Shown one piece after another: positions 40,607 through 54,739 of a stretch of DNA of 64,000 nucleotides. The position numbers were made by a program, and so were the translations under genes. Each line of letters begins with the position of its first letter. Within the stretch, counting starts at the first letter, position 1. Source of the DNA: Spongilla lacustris (Eukaryota; Porifera; Demospongiae; Spongillida; Spongillidae); NCBI GenBank assembly GCA_949361645.1, contig OX442433.1, positions 2,180,192 to 2,244,191 of the forward strand, given 5' to 3'. The notes below the pieces were generated by a model, which was not told the origin of the DNA, did not search any database, and saw only the letters and a list, made by a program, of their open reading frames with translations.

Positions 40607-42380
40607 ATGGAGACACATGGATTCTATGGAAGATCAAGGCAAATCTCCCAGTCGCCAAAATCCGACTCACAGAACAAACTGGACATACTAGTTGATGCAG
40701 TACAAGCAAATGCAGATGCCATTAAAGGAGTTGTGCAGAATATACAATTGATGTCGAAAGAGATAGATGAATTGAAAAGAAAGAATGCATGCACCATCAC
40801 CGGCCACAACACCTCGTCTCGTGACTTCTAGATCTGTTTCAAAAAGGATTCCATCTGAACTAAGCGTGAGTTGTGGGTTGACGTTCCGTATGCTTATGCA
40901 TGTATCTTGCCAAAATACAACTGCATGGCTACCGCCTTGAGTTGACCTTATAGACAGCGGTGAAATGTATCTACGCAAGCCTCACTGATCAACAGCAGTT
41001 CAAAGTTGATGAACGGTAGTACGCATGCATCTTCGATGCCTGCATGAGCATTACACGTGACGTTTGTCTACATGTTATAGATACAGAAGCAGCCATAACC
41101 AACAAGTCACAGCATGGCTTTTGGATCAGCTGAAGAAATCATCTAAATTGGAACAATATAGTGAATTTCACACAAGTAATGACACAAAATTTTGTTGCCA
41201 TTATTATTCATCTTGCAAACACTTGTGCAGGAGCGGTGTACCGCTACTACGAATCCAGACGCCGTCAATTTATGGATTCGCATCAAAGTCGAGAAAAGGC
41301 AGTGGCAGTGAATCAGAAGAACAGCACAAAACGGCGCTCCCAAAAGAATGTGGGTTCAAATGCTTCTGCATGTGTATAATGTTATCACAAGTGAAAATCA
41401 TAAATCGTGCAGCTTTACCTTAAACGACAAGCTGTTCTGAAGGATGCACATGAGAGATCAAAGTGGGCTGAAATAGATGCATCATATATGACTGATGAAA
41501 GCGATTGCGAGAATGACTTTAAGAGAGTAAAAGTAACTCACAAGCCTGCTTGGCGATCCAATTGTTAGCTTACTGATTATCTGTTAAATTTCTTAGTTCC
41601 ATTACATCAGTGTATTGTATTCTAAAGGGTTGAACAGGTTGATAGGGAAGTTGGATAGACGTCTAGCAGCTAAGAAAGAAACTGTGGAGTACTCAGGGTT
41701 CAAAGAAAAAGAAAGAGTGGCAGGGTTGGTTTCCCTTTCTGAAGCCCCAAAGAATGCTCCTGCATGGGCTTTTGACCCAAGTGATGCAGGTAAGGAAAGG
41801 CAGTACTTACAAACATTGATTTACAATCTCATTCCACAGTCGGAACAAATTCAACACCCCCACCAACCGTTGCTTCAACTTCAGGTAACACCACTCCTTA
41901 AATGCACTGTGTATTAACGGTTGAAATGTTGTAAGCTGCTACATTTGCATGTATGCATGCAGATCTTGAATTCTCTCAATTCTATACATAGAATTGAAGT
42001 CAACTCCAACACAACGAAACCCGATAAAACCAAGGCACATACGCTATCGTAAGCATCTGCGATACCTTTTTTGTCACACAATACTATTCTCTAATATCAG
42101 CTCAAAGCCGGGAGACAACAGAGACTGCAGTATTGTAAGTGATGTCAGCCTATACTATGTGTATTATCTTCATACCCCCTTTAGCAGCAAGAGTACAAAG
42201 CCCAGAGCATGCCTTCCTGATGTCAGTAGTTCAGATGAGCTCAGCAGCCCCGCAGCAAGGTATTATTCCACGCAATTAGGCTTTTGCTTCAATCTATTAT
42301 TTGCAATATTATGTGTTCTTTAACAGGCCTTCTGCACCTTTACACCATTCATCTGAAGATGAATCGGAGTCGCTTTGATC
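40607..42380 (+). pseudogene. Decayed multi-exon gene, perhaps second gene of the EnSpm-like element
   Basis: It begins with ATG at 40607 and a helical segment (LDILVDAVQANADAI...). The frame stops at 40831, but a +1 frame stays open to a GTGAGT donor at 40865. Later exon-like pieces are 41080-41330 (YYESRRRQF), 41425-41565 (KWAEIDASYMTDESD, then VTHKPAWRSN), 41618-41790 (LNRLIGKLDRRLA) and a final exon after TTTAACAG near 42326 ending in an acidic Ser/Glu tail and TGA at about 42380. The pieces resemble a protein found next to Tnp2-type transposases in lower animals (recollection, not checked). Interruptions make it probably inactive. Confidence 0.5.
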
Positions 42381-43020
42381 TTTATTCACCAATCAATTCA
42401 TCTGCTGACCAGTAAAGTCGCTACTGTACGTGATTCCTCACCTCTTAACTTTGCAGCACAAGTGTTCGAGAAAACAATCCTCGAATGTATTGATCGGATG
42501 GCGATAAACAATTTTGTTTATGTATATCACTATTTAACGCTCACCTTTGCATTATTTGACCAGCTTTTATGTGATATATAGCCGGCGTTGCTATTCCGCG
42601 AAGGTTTGATATGTACATTTTAATCCAGCTAGATTTATATACTTCTAGAAGTACATCGGTATTTTCAAGCCCTAGTCGGTAAGTCTGGGCATGCAGTTCC
42701 TTCCGTAGCACATATAAAATCATTTGCGTGGTGCATGAGGTAAGATATGGAATGGACAGGTTTGGTGAGATATAAATTCGGTTGTCCCTCTGACTTCTCA
42801 ATGAGCTGCGCGTGGATTGAACGACAGTTTTGTATAGCTAGATAAGTGAACAATTCCTCCTAATATCCACATGACCGGAGACTATGCCCCCCAATATAGC
42901 CTATATACTACGCTATCTGTGCATAATACTTCCACCATTATCCCTCAACTTATACTACCCTCCAATAACAGTCTGAGCTTGTGTCTCACACAGGGACTAC
43001 TGTATTTTGAGTTAACTGAA
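42381..43020. other. No gene recognised
   Basis: A minus-strand frame at 42541-42801 and a + frame at 42871-43104 show no family resemblance; the latter runs into the first satellite unit. Confidence 0.45.
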
Positions 43021-43029
43021 TGTTATCAT

Positions 43030-46000
43030 ACCAGGCCTAGTATCAGATACGCTTCACAACGGTCAGAGGCCTCACACTCAGCTGATGGCCCACGGATTAT
43101 GTGACTTGGAGAGGGTAGCTATGTCAGGTGAGCACATGCTTATTATGCATTAAAGTACTTATATGTGCAAGTGTACATATAAGTATATGGGACATAAGGC
43201 TTGTCAAATATGCTTCACAACGGTCAGAGGCCTCACACTGATGGACCACTAAAGGTCATGTGACTTGGAGAGGTGTGGCTACATGTGTATGTCAGGTGGG
43301 CAGATGCTTCTTATACATTCATGTACTTACATGTACATGTGTACTTTTTAATAACAGTCTGAGCTTGTCAGATATGCTTCACAATGGTCATATGATGGCC
43401 CACTCAAGGTCATGTGACTTGGAGAGGTGTGGCTATGTCAGGTGGGCTGATGCTTCTTATACATTCATGTACTTACATGCACATGTGTACTTTTTAGCGT
43501 ATGGGACATAAAGCTTGTCAGATATGCTTCACAACGGTCAGAGGCCTCACACTGATGGCCCACTAAAGGTCATGTGACCTGGAGAGGTGTGGCTACGTAC
43601 AGGTGGGCAGATTTTTCTTATACATTCAAGTACATACGTGTGCATGTGTACTTTTTAGTGTATGGGACATAGGACTTGTCAGATATGCTTCGCAATGGTC
43701 AGAGGCCTCACACTGATGGCCCACTACAGATCATGTGAATTAGAGAGGTGTGGCTTTATCAGGTGGGCAGATGTTTCTTATACATTCATGTACTTACATG
43801 TACATGTGTACTTTTTAGTGTATGGGACGTAAGGCTTGTCAGATATGCTTCACAATGGTCATAGGCCTCACACTCATGGCCCACTCAAGGTCATGTGACT
43901 TGGAGAGGTGTGGCTATGTCAGGTGGGCAGATGCTTCTTATACATTCATGTACTTACGTGTACATGTGTACTTTTTAGTGTATGGGACATAAGGCTTGTC
44001 AGATAAGCTTCACAATGGTCAGAGGCCTCACACTAATGGCCCACTACAAATCATGTGACTTAGAGAGTTGTGGTTATATCATGCAGGTGATCAGCATATG
44101 CTTATTATACATTCATGTACTTACAGTGTATGTACACATACATATGTACATGTGTACTTTTTAGTGTATGGGACATAAGGCTTGTCAGATATGCTTCACA
44201 ACGGTCAGAGGCCTCACACTGATGAACCACGAAAGGCCATGTGACTTGGAAAGGTGTGGCTACATGTGTATGTCAGGTGGGCAGATGCTTCTTACATGTA
44301 CATGTATACATTCATGTACTTACATGCACATGTATACTTTTTAGTGTATGTGATGTAAGGCTTGTCAGATATGCTTCACAATGGTCATAGGCCTCACACT
44401 CATGGCCCACTCAAGGTCATGTGACTTGGAGAGGTGTGGCTATGTCAGGTGGGCAGATGCTTCTTATACATTCATGTACTTACATGTAGATGTGTACTTT
44501 TTAGTGTATGGGACATAAGGCTTGTCAGATATGCTTCGCAATGGTCAGAGGCCTCACACTGATGGCCCACTCAAGGTCATGTGACTTGGAGAGGTGTGGC
44601 TATGTCAGGTGGGCAGATGCTTCTTATACATTCATGAACTTACATGTACATGTGTACTTTTTAGTGTATGGGACATAAGGCTTGTCAGATATGCTTCACA
44701 ATGGTCAGAGGCCTCACACTGATGGCCCACTACAGATCATGTGAATTAGAGAGGTGTGGCTTTATCAGGTGAGCATATGCTTATTATATATTCATGTACT
44801 TACATGTACATTAACATGTGTACTTTTTAGTGTATGGGACATAAGGCTTGTCAGATATGCTTCACAATGGTCAGAGGCCTCACACTGATGGCCCACTCAA
44901 GGTCATGTGACTTGGAGAGGTGTGGCTACATGTTGTTGTCAGGTGGGCAGATGCTTCTTATACATTCATGTACTTACATGTAGATGTGTACTTTTTAGTG
45001 TATGGGACATAAGGCTTGTCAGATATGCTTCACAATGGTCAGAGGCCTCACACTCATGGCCCACTCAAGGTCATGTGACTTGGAGAGGTGTGGAGATGTC
45101 AGGTGGGCAGATGCTTCTTATACATTCATGTACTTACATGTAGATGTGTACTTTTTAGTGTATGGGACATAAGGCTTGTCAGATATGCTTCACAACGGTC
45201 AGAGGCCTCACACTGGTGACCCACTACAGATCATGTGACTTGGAGAGGTGTGGCTATGTCAGGTGAGCATATGCTTATTATACATTCATGTACTTATGTA
45301 CACATAAATATGTACATGTGTACTTTTTAGTGTATGGGACATAAGGCTTGTCAGATATGCTTCACAACGGTCAGAGGCCTCACACTGATGGACCACTCAA
45401 GGTGATGTGACTTGGAGAGGTGTGGCTACATGTGTATGTCAGGTGGGCAGATGCTTCTTATACATTCATGTACTTACATGCACATGTGTACTTTTTAGTG
45501 TATGTGACGTAAGGCTTGTCAGATATGCTTCACAATGGTCAGAGGCCTCACACTGATGGCCCACTAAAGGTCATGTGACCTGGAGAGGTGTGGCTATACA
45601 TGTATGAGGTGGGCAGATGATTCTTATACATTCATGTACTTACATGTACATGTGTACTTTTTAGTGTATGGGACATAAGGCTTGTCAGATATGCTTCACA
45701 ACGGTCAGAGGCCTCACACTGATGGCCCACTCAAGGTCATGTGACTTGGAGAGGTGTGGCTATGTCAGGTGGGCAGATGCTTCTTATACATTCATGTACT
45801 TACATGTACATGTGTACTTTTTAGTGTATGGGACATAAGGCTTGTCAGATATGCTTCGCAATGGTCAGAGGCCTCACACTGATGGCCCACTCAAGGTCAT
45901 GTGACTTGGAGAGGTGTGGCTATGTCAGGTGGGCAGATGCTTCTTATACATTCATGTACTTACATGTACATGTGTACTTTTTAGTGTATAGGACATAAGG

Positions 46001-49000
46001 CTTGTCAGATATGCTTCACAATGGTCAGAGGCCTCACACTGATGGCCCACTACAGATCATGTGAATTAGAGAGGTGTGGCTTTATCAGGTGAGCATATGC
46101 TTATTATATATTCATGTACTTACATGTACATTAACATGTGTACTTTTTAGTGTATGGGACATAAGGCTTGTCAGATATGCTTCACAATGGTCAGAGGCCT
46201 CACACTGATGGCCCACTCAAGGTCATGTGACTTGGAGAGGTGTGGCTACATGTTGTTGTCAGGTGGGCAGATGCTTCTTATACATTCATGTACTTACATG
46301 TAGATGTGTACTTTTTAGTGTATGGGACATAAGGCTTGTCAGATATGCTTCACAATGGTCAGAGGCCTCACACTCATGGCCCACTCAAGGTCATGTGACT
46401 TGGAGAGGTGTGGAGATGTCAGGTGGGCAGATGCTTCTTATACATTCATGTACTTACATGTAGATGTGTACTTTTTAGTGTATGGCACATAAGGCTTGTC
46501 AGTACGCTTCACAACGGTCAGAGGCCTCACACTGGTGACCCACTACAGATCATGTGACTTGGAGAGGTGTGGCTATGTCAGGTGAGCATATGCTTATTGT
46601 ACATTCATGTACTTATGTACACATACATTTGTACATGTGTACTTTTTAGTGTATAGGACATAAGGCTTGTCAGATATGCTTCACAATGGTCAGAGGCCTC
46701 ACACTGATGGCCCACTCAAGGTCATGTGACTTGGAGAGGTGTGGCTACATGTTGTTGTCAGGTGGGCAGATGCTTCTTATACATTCATGTACTTACATGT
46801 AGATGTGTACTTTTTAGTGTATGGGACGGACGTAAGGCTTGTCAGATATGCTTCACAACGGTCAGAGGCCTCACACTGGTGACCCACTACAGATCATGTG
46901 ACTTGGAGAGGTGTGGCTATGTCAGGTGAGCATATGCTTATTATACATTCATGTACTTATGTACACATACATATGTACATGTGTACTTTTTAGTGTATGG
47001 GACATAAGGCTTGTCAGATATGCTTCACAACGGTCAGAGGCCTCACACTGATGGACCACTCAAGGTGATGTGACTTGGAGAGGTGTGGCTACATGTGTAT
47101 GTCAGGTGGGCAGATGCTTCTTATACATTCATGTACTTACATGCACATGTGTACTTTTTAGTGTATGTGACGTAAGGCTTGTCAGATATGCTTCACAATG
47201 GTCATAGGCCTCACACTCATGGCCCACTCAAGGTCATGTGACTTGGAGAGGTGCGGCTATGTCAGGTGGGCAGATGCTTCTTATACATTCATGTACTTAC
47301 ATGTAGATGTGTACTTTTTAGTGTATGGGACATAAGGCTTGTCAGATATGCTTCACAATGGTCAGAGGCCTCACACTCATGGCCCACTCAAGGTCATGTG
47401 ACTTGGAGAGGTGTGGCTATGTCAGGTGGGCAGATGCTTCTTATAAATTCATGTACTTACATGTAGATGTGTACTTTTTAGTGTATGGGACATAAGGCTT
47501 GTCAGATATGCTTCACAACGGTCAGAGGCCTCACACTGGTGACCCACTACAGATCATGTGACTTGGAGAGGTGTGGCTATGTTAGGTGAGCATATGCTTA
47601 TTGTACATTCATGTAGTTATGTACACATACATATGTGTATAGGACATAAGGCTTGTCAGATATGCTTCACAATGGTCAGAGGCCTCACACTGATGGCCCA
47701 CTCAAGGTCATGTGACTTGGAGAGGTGTGGCTACATGTTGTTATCAGGTGGGCAGATGCTTCTTATACATTCATGTACTTACATGTAGATGTGTACTTTT
47801 TAGTGTATGGGACGGACGTAAGGCTTGTCAGATATGCTTCACAACGGTCAGAGGCCTCACACTGGTGACCCACTACAGATCATGTGACTTGGAGAGGTGT
47901 GGCTATGTCAGGTGAGCATATGCTTATTATACATTCATGTACTTATGTACACATACATATGTACATGTGTACTTTTTAGTGTATGGGACATAAGGCTTGT
48001 CAGATATGCTTCACAACGGTCAGAGGCCTCACACTGATGGACCACTCAAGGTCATGTGACTTGGAGAGGTGTGGCTACATGTGTATGTCAGGTGGGCAGA
48101 TGCTTCTTATACATTCATGTACTTACATGCACATGTGTACTTTTTAGTGTATGTGACGTAAGGCTTGTCAGATATGCTTCACAATGGTCATAGGCCTCAC
48201 ACTGGTGACCCACTCAAGGTCATGTGACTTGGAGAGGTGTGGCTATGTCAGGTGGGCAGATGCTTCTTATACATTCATGTACTTACATTGTACATGTAGA
48301 TGTGTACTTTTTAGTGTATGGGACATAAGGCTTGTCAGATATGCTTCACAATGGTCAGAGGCCTCACACTCATGGCCCACTCAAGGTCATGTGACTTGGA
48401 GAGGTGTGGCTATGTCAGGTGGGCAGATGCTTCTTATACATTCATGTACTTACATGTAGATGTGTACTTTTTAGTGTATGGGACATAAGGCTTGTCAGAT
48501 ATGCTTCACAACGGTCAGAGGCCTCACACTGGTGACCCACTACAGATCATGTGACTTGGAGAGGTGTGGCTATGTCAGGTGAGCATATTCTTATTATACA
48601 TTCATGTACTTATGTACACATACATATGTACATGTGTACTTTTTAGTGTATGGGACATAAGGTTTGTCAGATATGCTTCACAACGGTCAGAGTCCTCACA
48701 CTGATGGACCACTCAAGGTGATGTGACTTGGAGAGGTGTGGCTACATGTGTATGTCAGGTGGGCAGATGCTTCTTATACATTCATGTACTTACATGCACG
48801 TGTGTACTTTTTAGTGTTTGTGACATAAGACTTGTCAGATATGCTTCACAATGGTCATAGGCCTCACACTCATGGCCCACTCAAGGTCATGTGACTTGGA
48901 GAGTTGTGGCTATGTCAGGTGGGCAGATGCTTCTTATACATTCATGTACTTACATGTACATGTGTACTTTTTAGTGTATGTGACATAAGGCTTGTCAGAT

Positions 49001-52000
49001 ATGCTTCACAATGGTCAGAGGCCTCACACTGGTGACCCACTCAAGGTCATGTGACTTGGAGAGGTGTGGCTATGTCAGGTGGGCAGATGCTTCTTATAAA
49101 TTCATGTACTTACATGTAGATGTGTACTTTTTAGTGTATGGGACATAAGGCTTGTCAGATATGCTTCACAACGGTCAGAGGCCTCACACTGGTGACCCAC
49201 TACAGATCATGTGACTTGGAGAGGTGTGGCTATGTTAGGTGAGCATATGCTTATTGTACATTCATGTAGTTATGTACACATACATATGTGTATAGGACAT
49301 AAGGCTTGTCAGATATGCTTCACAATGGTCAGAGGCCTCACACTGATGGCCCACTCAAGGTCATGTGACTTGGAGAGGTGTGGCTACATGTTGTTATCAG
49401 GTGGGCAGATGCTTCTTATACATTCATGTACTTACATGTAGATGTGTACTTTTTAGTGTATGGGACGGACGTAAGGCTTGTCAGATATGCTTCACAACGG
49501 TCAGAGGCCTCACACTGGTGACCCACTACAGATCATGTGACTTGGAGAGGTGTGGCTATGTCAGGTGAGCATATGCTTATTATACATTCATGTACTTATG
49601 TACACATACATATGTACATGTGTACTTTTTAGTGTATGGGACATAAGGCTTGTCAGATATGCTTCACAACGGTCAGAGGCCTCACACTGATGGACCACTC
49701 AAGGTCATGTGACTTGGAGAGGTGTGGCTACATGTGTATGTCAGGTGGGCAGATGCTTCTTATACATTCATGTACTTACATGCACATGTGTACTTTTTAG
49801 TGTATGTGACGTAAGGCTTGTCAGATATGCTTCACAATGGTCATAGGCCTCACACTCATGGCCCACTCAAGGTCATGTGACTTGGAGAGTTGTGGCTATG
49901 TCAGGTGGGCAGATGCTTCTTATACATTCATGTACTTACATGTAGATGTGTACTTTTTAGTGTATGTGACGTAAGGCTTGTCAGATATGCTTCACAATGG
50001 TCAGAGGCCTCACACTGGTGACCCACTCAAGGTCATGTGACTTGGAGAGGTGTGGCTATGTCAGGTGGGCAGATGCTTCTTATACATTCATGTACTTACA
50101 TGTAGATGTGTACTTTTTAGTGTATGGGACATAAGGCTTGTCAGATATGCTTCACAATGGTCAGAGGCCTCACACTGGTGGCCCACTCAAGGTCATGTGA
50201 CTTGGAGAGGTGTGGCTATGTCAGGTGGGCAGATGCTTCTTATACATTCATGTACTTACATGTAGATGTGTACTTTTTAGTGTATGGGACATAAGGCTTG
50301 TCAGATATGCTTCACAACGGTCAGAGGCCTCACACTGGTGACCCACTACAGATCATGTGACTTGGAGAGGTGTGGCTATGTCAGGTGAGCATATTCTTAT
50401 TATACATTCATGTACTTATGTACACATACATATGTACATGTGTACTTTTTAGTGTATGGGACATAAGGTTTGTCAGATATGCTTCACAACGGTCAGAGGC
50501 CTCACACTGATGGACCACTCAAGGTGATGTGACTTGGAGAGGTGTGGCTACATGTGTATGTCAGGTGGGCAGATGCTTCTTATACATTCATGTACTTACA
50601 TGCACGTGTGTACTTTTTAGTGTTTGTGACATAAGACTTGTCAGATATGCTTCACAATGGTCATAGGCCTCACACTCATGGCCCACTCAAGGTCATGTGA
50701 CTTGGAGAGTTGTGGCTATGTCAGGTGGGCAGATGCTTCTTATACATTCATGTACTTACATGTACATGTGTACTTTTTAGTGTATGTGACGTAAGGCTTG
50801 TCAGATATGCTTCACAATGGTCAGAGGCCTCACACTGGTGACCTACTCAAGGTCATGTGACTTGGAGAGGTGTGGCTATGTCAGGTGGGCAGATGCTTCT
50901 TATACATTCATGTACTTACATGTAGATGTGTACTTTTTAGTGTATGGGACATAAGGCTTGTCAGATATGCTTCACAACGGTCAGAGGCCTCACACTGGTG
51001 ACCCACTACAGATCATGTGACTTGGAGAGGTGTGGCTATGTCAGGTGAGCATATTCTTATTATACATTCATGTACTTATGTACACATACATATGTACATG
51101 TGTACTTTTTAGTGTATGGGACATAAGGTTTGTCAGATATGCTTCACAACGGTCAGAGGCCTCACACTGATGGACCACTCAAGGTGATGTGACTTGGAGA
51201 GGTGTGGCTACATGTGTATGTCAGGTGGGCAGATGCTTCTTATACATTCATGTACTTACATGCACGTGTGTACTTTTTAGTGTTTGTGACATAAGACTTG
51301 TCAGATATGCTTCACAATGGTCATAGGCCTCACACTCATGGCCCACTCAAGGTCATGTGACTTGGAGAGTTGTGGCTATGTCAGGTGGGCAGATGCTTCT
51401 TATACATTCATGTACTTACATGTACATGTGTACTTTTTAGTGTATGTGACGTAAGGCTTGTCAGATATGCTTCACAATGGTCAGAGGCCTCACACTGGTG
51501 ACCCACTCAAGGTCATGTGACTTGGAGAGGTGTGGCTATGTCAGGTGGGCAGATGCTTCTTATACATTCATGTACTTACATGTAGATGTGTACTTTTTAG
51601 TGTATGGGACATAAGGCTTGTCAGATATGCTTCACAATGGTCATAGGCCTCACACTAATGGCCCACTCAAGGTCATGTGACTTGGAGAGGTGTGGCTATG
51701 TCAGGTGGGCAGATGCTTCTTATAAATTCATGTACTTACATGTAGATGTGTACTTTTTAGTGTATGGGACATAAGGCTTGTCAGATATGCTTCACAACGG
51801 TCAGAGGCCTCACACTGGTGACCCACTACAGATCATGTGACTTGGAGAGGTGTGGCTATGTCAGGTGAGCATATGCTTATTATACATTCATGTACTTATG
51901 TACACATACATATGTACATGTGTATTTTTTAGTATATGGGACATAAGGTTTGTCAGATATGCTTCACAATGGTCAGAGGCCTCACACTGATGGACCACTC

Positions 52001-54545
52001 AAGGTCATGTGACTTGGAGAGGTGTGGCTATGTCAGGTGGGCAGATGCTTCTTATACATTCATGTACATGTACTTACATGTACATGTGTACTTTTTAGTG
52101 TATGGGACATAAGGCTAGTCAGATACGCTTCACAACGGTCAGAGACTTCACACTGATGGCCCAGACAAGGTCAATGTGACTTGGAGAGTTGTGGCTACAT
52201 GTGTATGTCAGGTGGGCAGATGCTTCTTATACATGTACATTCATGTACTTACATGCACATGTGTACTTTTTAGTGTATGGGACATAAGGCTTGTCAGACA
52301 TGCTTCACAATGGTCAGTTGCCTCACACTGAAGGCCCACTACAGATCATGTGACTTAGAGAGGTGTGGCTATGTCAGGTGAGCATATGCTTATTATACAT
52401 TCATGTACTTATTTACATGTACACGTACATGTGGACGTTTTAGTGTATGGGACATAAGGCTAGTCAGATACGCTTCACAACGGTCAGAGGCTTTACACTG
52501 ATGGCCCAAACAAGGTCATGTGACTTGGAGAGGTGTGGCTACATGTGTATGTCAGGTGGGCAGATGATTCTTATACATGTACATTCATGTACTTACATGC
52601 ACATGTGTACTTTTTAGTGTATGGGACATAAGGCTTGTCAGACATGCTTCACAACAATCAGATGCCTCACACTGAAGGTCCACTTCAGATCATGTGACTT
52701 AGAGAGGTGTGGCTATGTCAGGTGAGCATATGCTTATTATACATTCATGTACTTATGTACATGTACACGTACATGTGGACGTTTTAGTGTATGGGACGTA
52801 AGGCTTGTCAGATATGCTTCACAATGGTCAGAGGCCTCGCACTGATGGCCCACTACAGATCATGTGAATTAGAGAGGTGTGGCTATGTCAGGTGAGCATA
52901 TGCTTATTATACATTCATGTACTTATGTACATGTACACGTACATGTGTACTTTTTAGTGTATGAGACATAAGGCTTGTCAGACATGCTTCACAACAATCA
53001 GATGCCTCACACTGAAGGCCCACTACAGATCATGTGACTTAGAGAGGTGTGGCTATGTCAGGTGAGCATATGCTTATTATACATTCATGTACTTATGTAC
53101 ATGTACACGTACATGTGTACGTTTTAGTGTATGGGACATAAGGTCAGAGGCTTCACACTGATGGCCCAGACAAGGTCAATGTCACTTGGAGAGTTGTGGC
53201 TACATGTGTATGTCAGGTGGGCAGATGCTTCTTATACATGTACCATCATGTACTTACATGCACATTTGTACTTTTTAGTGTATGGGACATAAGGCTTGTC
53301 AGACATGCTTCACAACAGTCAGATGCCTCACACTGAAGACCCACTACAGATCATGTGACTTAGAGAGGTGTGGCTATGTCAGGTGAGCATATGCTTATTA
53401 TACATTCATGTACTTATGTACATGTACACGTACATGTGTACGTTTTAGTGTATGGGACATAAGGCTAGTCAGATACGCTTCACAATGGTCAGAGGCTTCA
53501 CACTGATGGCCCACACAAGGTCATGTGACTTGGAGAGGTGTGGCTACATGTGTATGTCAGGTGGGCAGATGCTTCTTATACATGTACATTCATGTACTTA
53601 CATGCACATGTGTACTTTTTAGTGTATGGGACATAAGGCTTGTCAGATGTGCTTCACAACGGTCAGAGGCCTCACACTGGTGACCCACTAAAGTTTATGT
53701 GACCTGGAGAGGTGTGGCTATATGAGATGGGTGGATGCTTCTTATATATTCATGTACTTACATTTACATGTGTACTTTTTAGTGTATGGGACATAAGGCT
53801 TGTCAGATATGCTTCACAACGGTCAGAGGCCTCACACTGATGGCCCACTAAAGGTCATGTGACCTGGAGAGGTGTGGCTATACATGTATAAGGTGGGCAG
53901 ATGCTTCTTATACATTCATGTACTTACATGCACATGTGTACTTTTTAGTGTATGTGACGTAAGGCTTGTCAGATATGCTTCACAATGGTCATAGGCCTCA
54001 CACTGATGACCCACTACAGATCATGTGACTTAGAGAGGTGTGCCTATATCAGGTGAGCATATGCTTATTATACGTTCATGTACTTATGTACACGTACATG
54101 TGTACGTTTTAGTGTATGGGACATAAGGCTTCTCAGATATGCTTCACAACGGTCAGAGGCCTCACACTGATGGCCCACTAAAGGTCATGTGACCTGGAGA
54201 GGTGTGGCTATATGAGGTGGGCGGATGCTTCTTATACATTCATGTACTTATATGCACATGTGTACTTTTTAGTGTATGGGACATAAGGCTTGTCAGACAT
54301 GCTTCACAACAGCCAGATGCCTCATTCTGATGGCCCACTACAAATTATGTGACTTAGAGAGGTGTGGCTATATTAGGTGAGCATATGCTTATTATACATT
54401 CATGTACTTATGTACACGTACATTTGTACTTTTTAGTGTATGGGACATAAGGCTTGTCAGATATGCTTCACAATGGTCAGACTACAGAGGCCTCACACTG
54501 ATGGCCCACTAAAGGTCATATGACTTGGAGAGGTGTGGCTATATC
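43030..54545 (+). repeat. Satellite array, ~69 units of ~165 bp, with higher-order repeats
   Basis: Each unit contains TGTATGGGACATAAGGCTTG, GGTCAGAGGCCTCACACTGA, AGGTCATGTGACTTGGAGAG and a TACATTCATGTACTTACATG segment ending GTACTTTTTAG. Units differ by substitutions and by insertions in the ACATG-rich part. Larger blocks repeat exactly or nearly so at offsets of about 1320 bp (44821 and 46141), 1653 bp (47558 and 49211) and 660 bp (50341 and 51001). Units at the right end (after about 52080) are more diverged. Within each unit a T-rich TTTTTAG and a CAG|GTGAGC or CAG|GTGGGC resemble splice acceptor and donor, with 104 or 112 nt between them. Many open frames here are repeat by-products. Confidence 0.95.
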
Positions 54546-54735
54546 AGATAGGTGGTTGCTACCCAGTTTTATGTTTCTTAGTCATGTACTCATTCTATTT
54601 TAGTCTATGTCACAAGACGCACTGGAAAGGCTTCACAATGTACAGTGTTGTTACGCCAGATGCGTTGATGAAGTGTTGCATTGATGAAGTGTTGCATATT
54701 TGTATTCGTGTTGTAACGTATATTTCTTGAAATTA
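54546..54735 (+). other. Diverged terminal satellite unit with an open frame
   Basis: After an acceptor-like TTCTATTTTAG at 54592-54602 the sequence aligns with the start of a satellite unit but keeps an open frame to TGA at about 54730 (ending ...RVVTYIS). The aligned phase differs by one base from that of the repeated units. It may be a real last exon or simply the array edge. Confidence 0.3.
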
Positions 54736-54739
54736 GTAC

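Noticed and set aside
44907..50265. Many 60-90-codon + strand frames in the satellite with near-identical proteins
   Set aside because: Same reading of a tandem repeat; they read across the splice-like sites and stop at unit variants. Not listed as genes.
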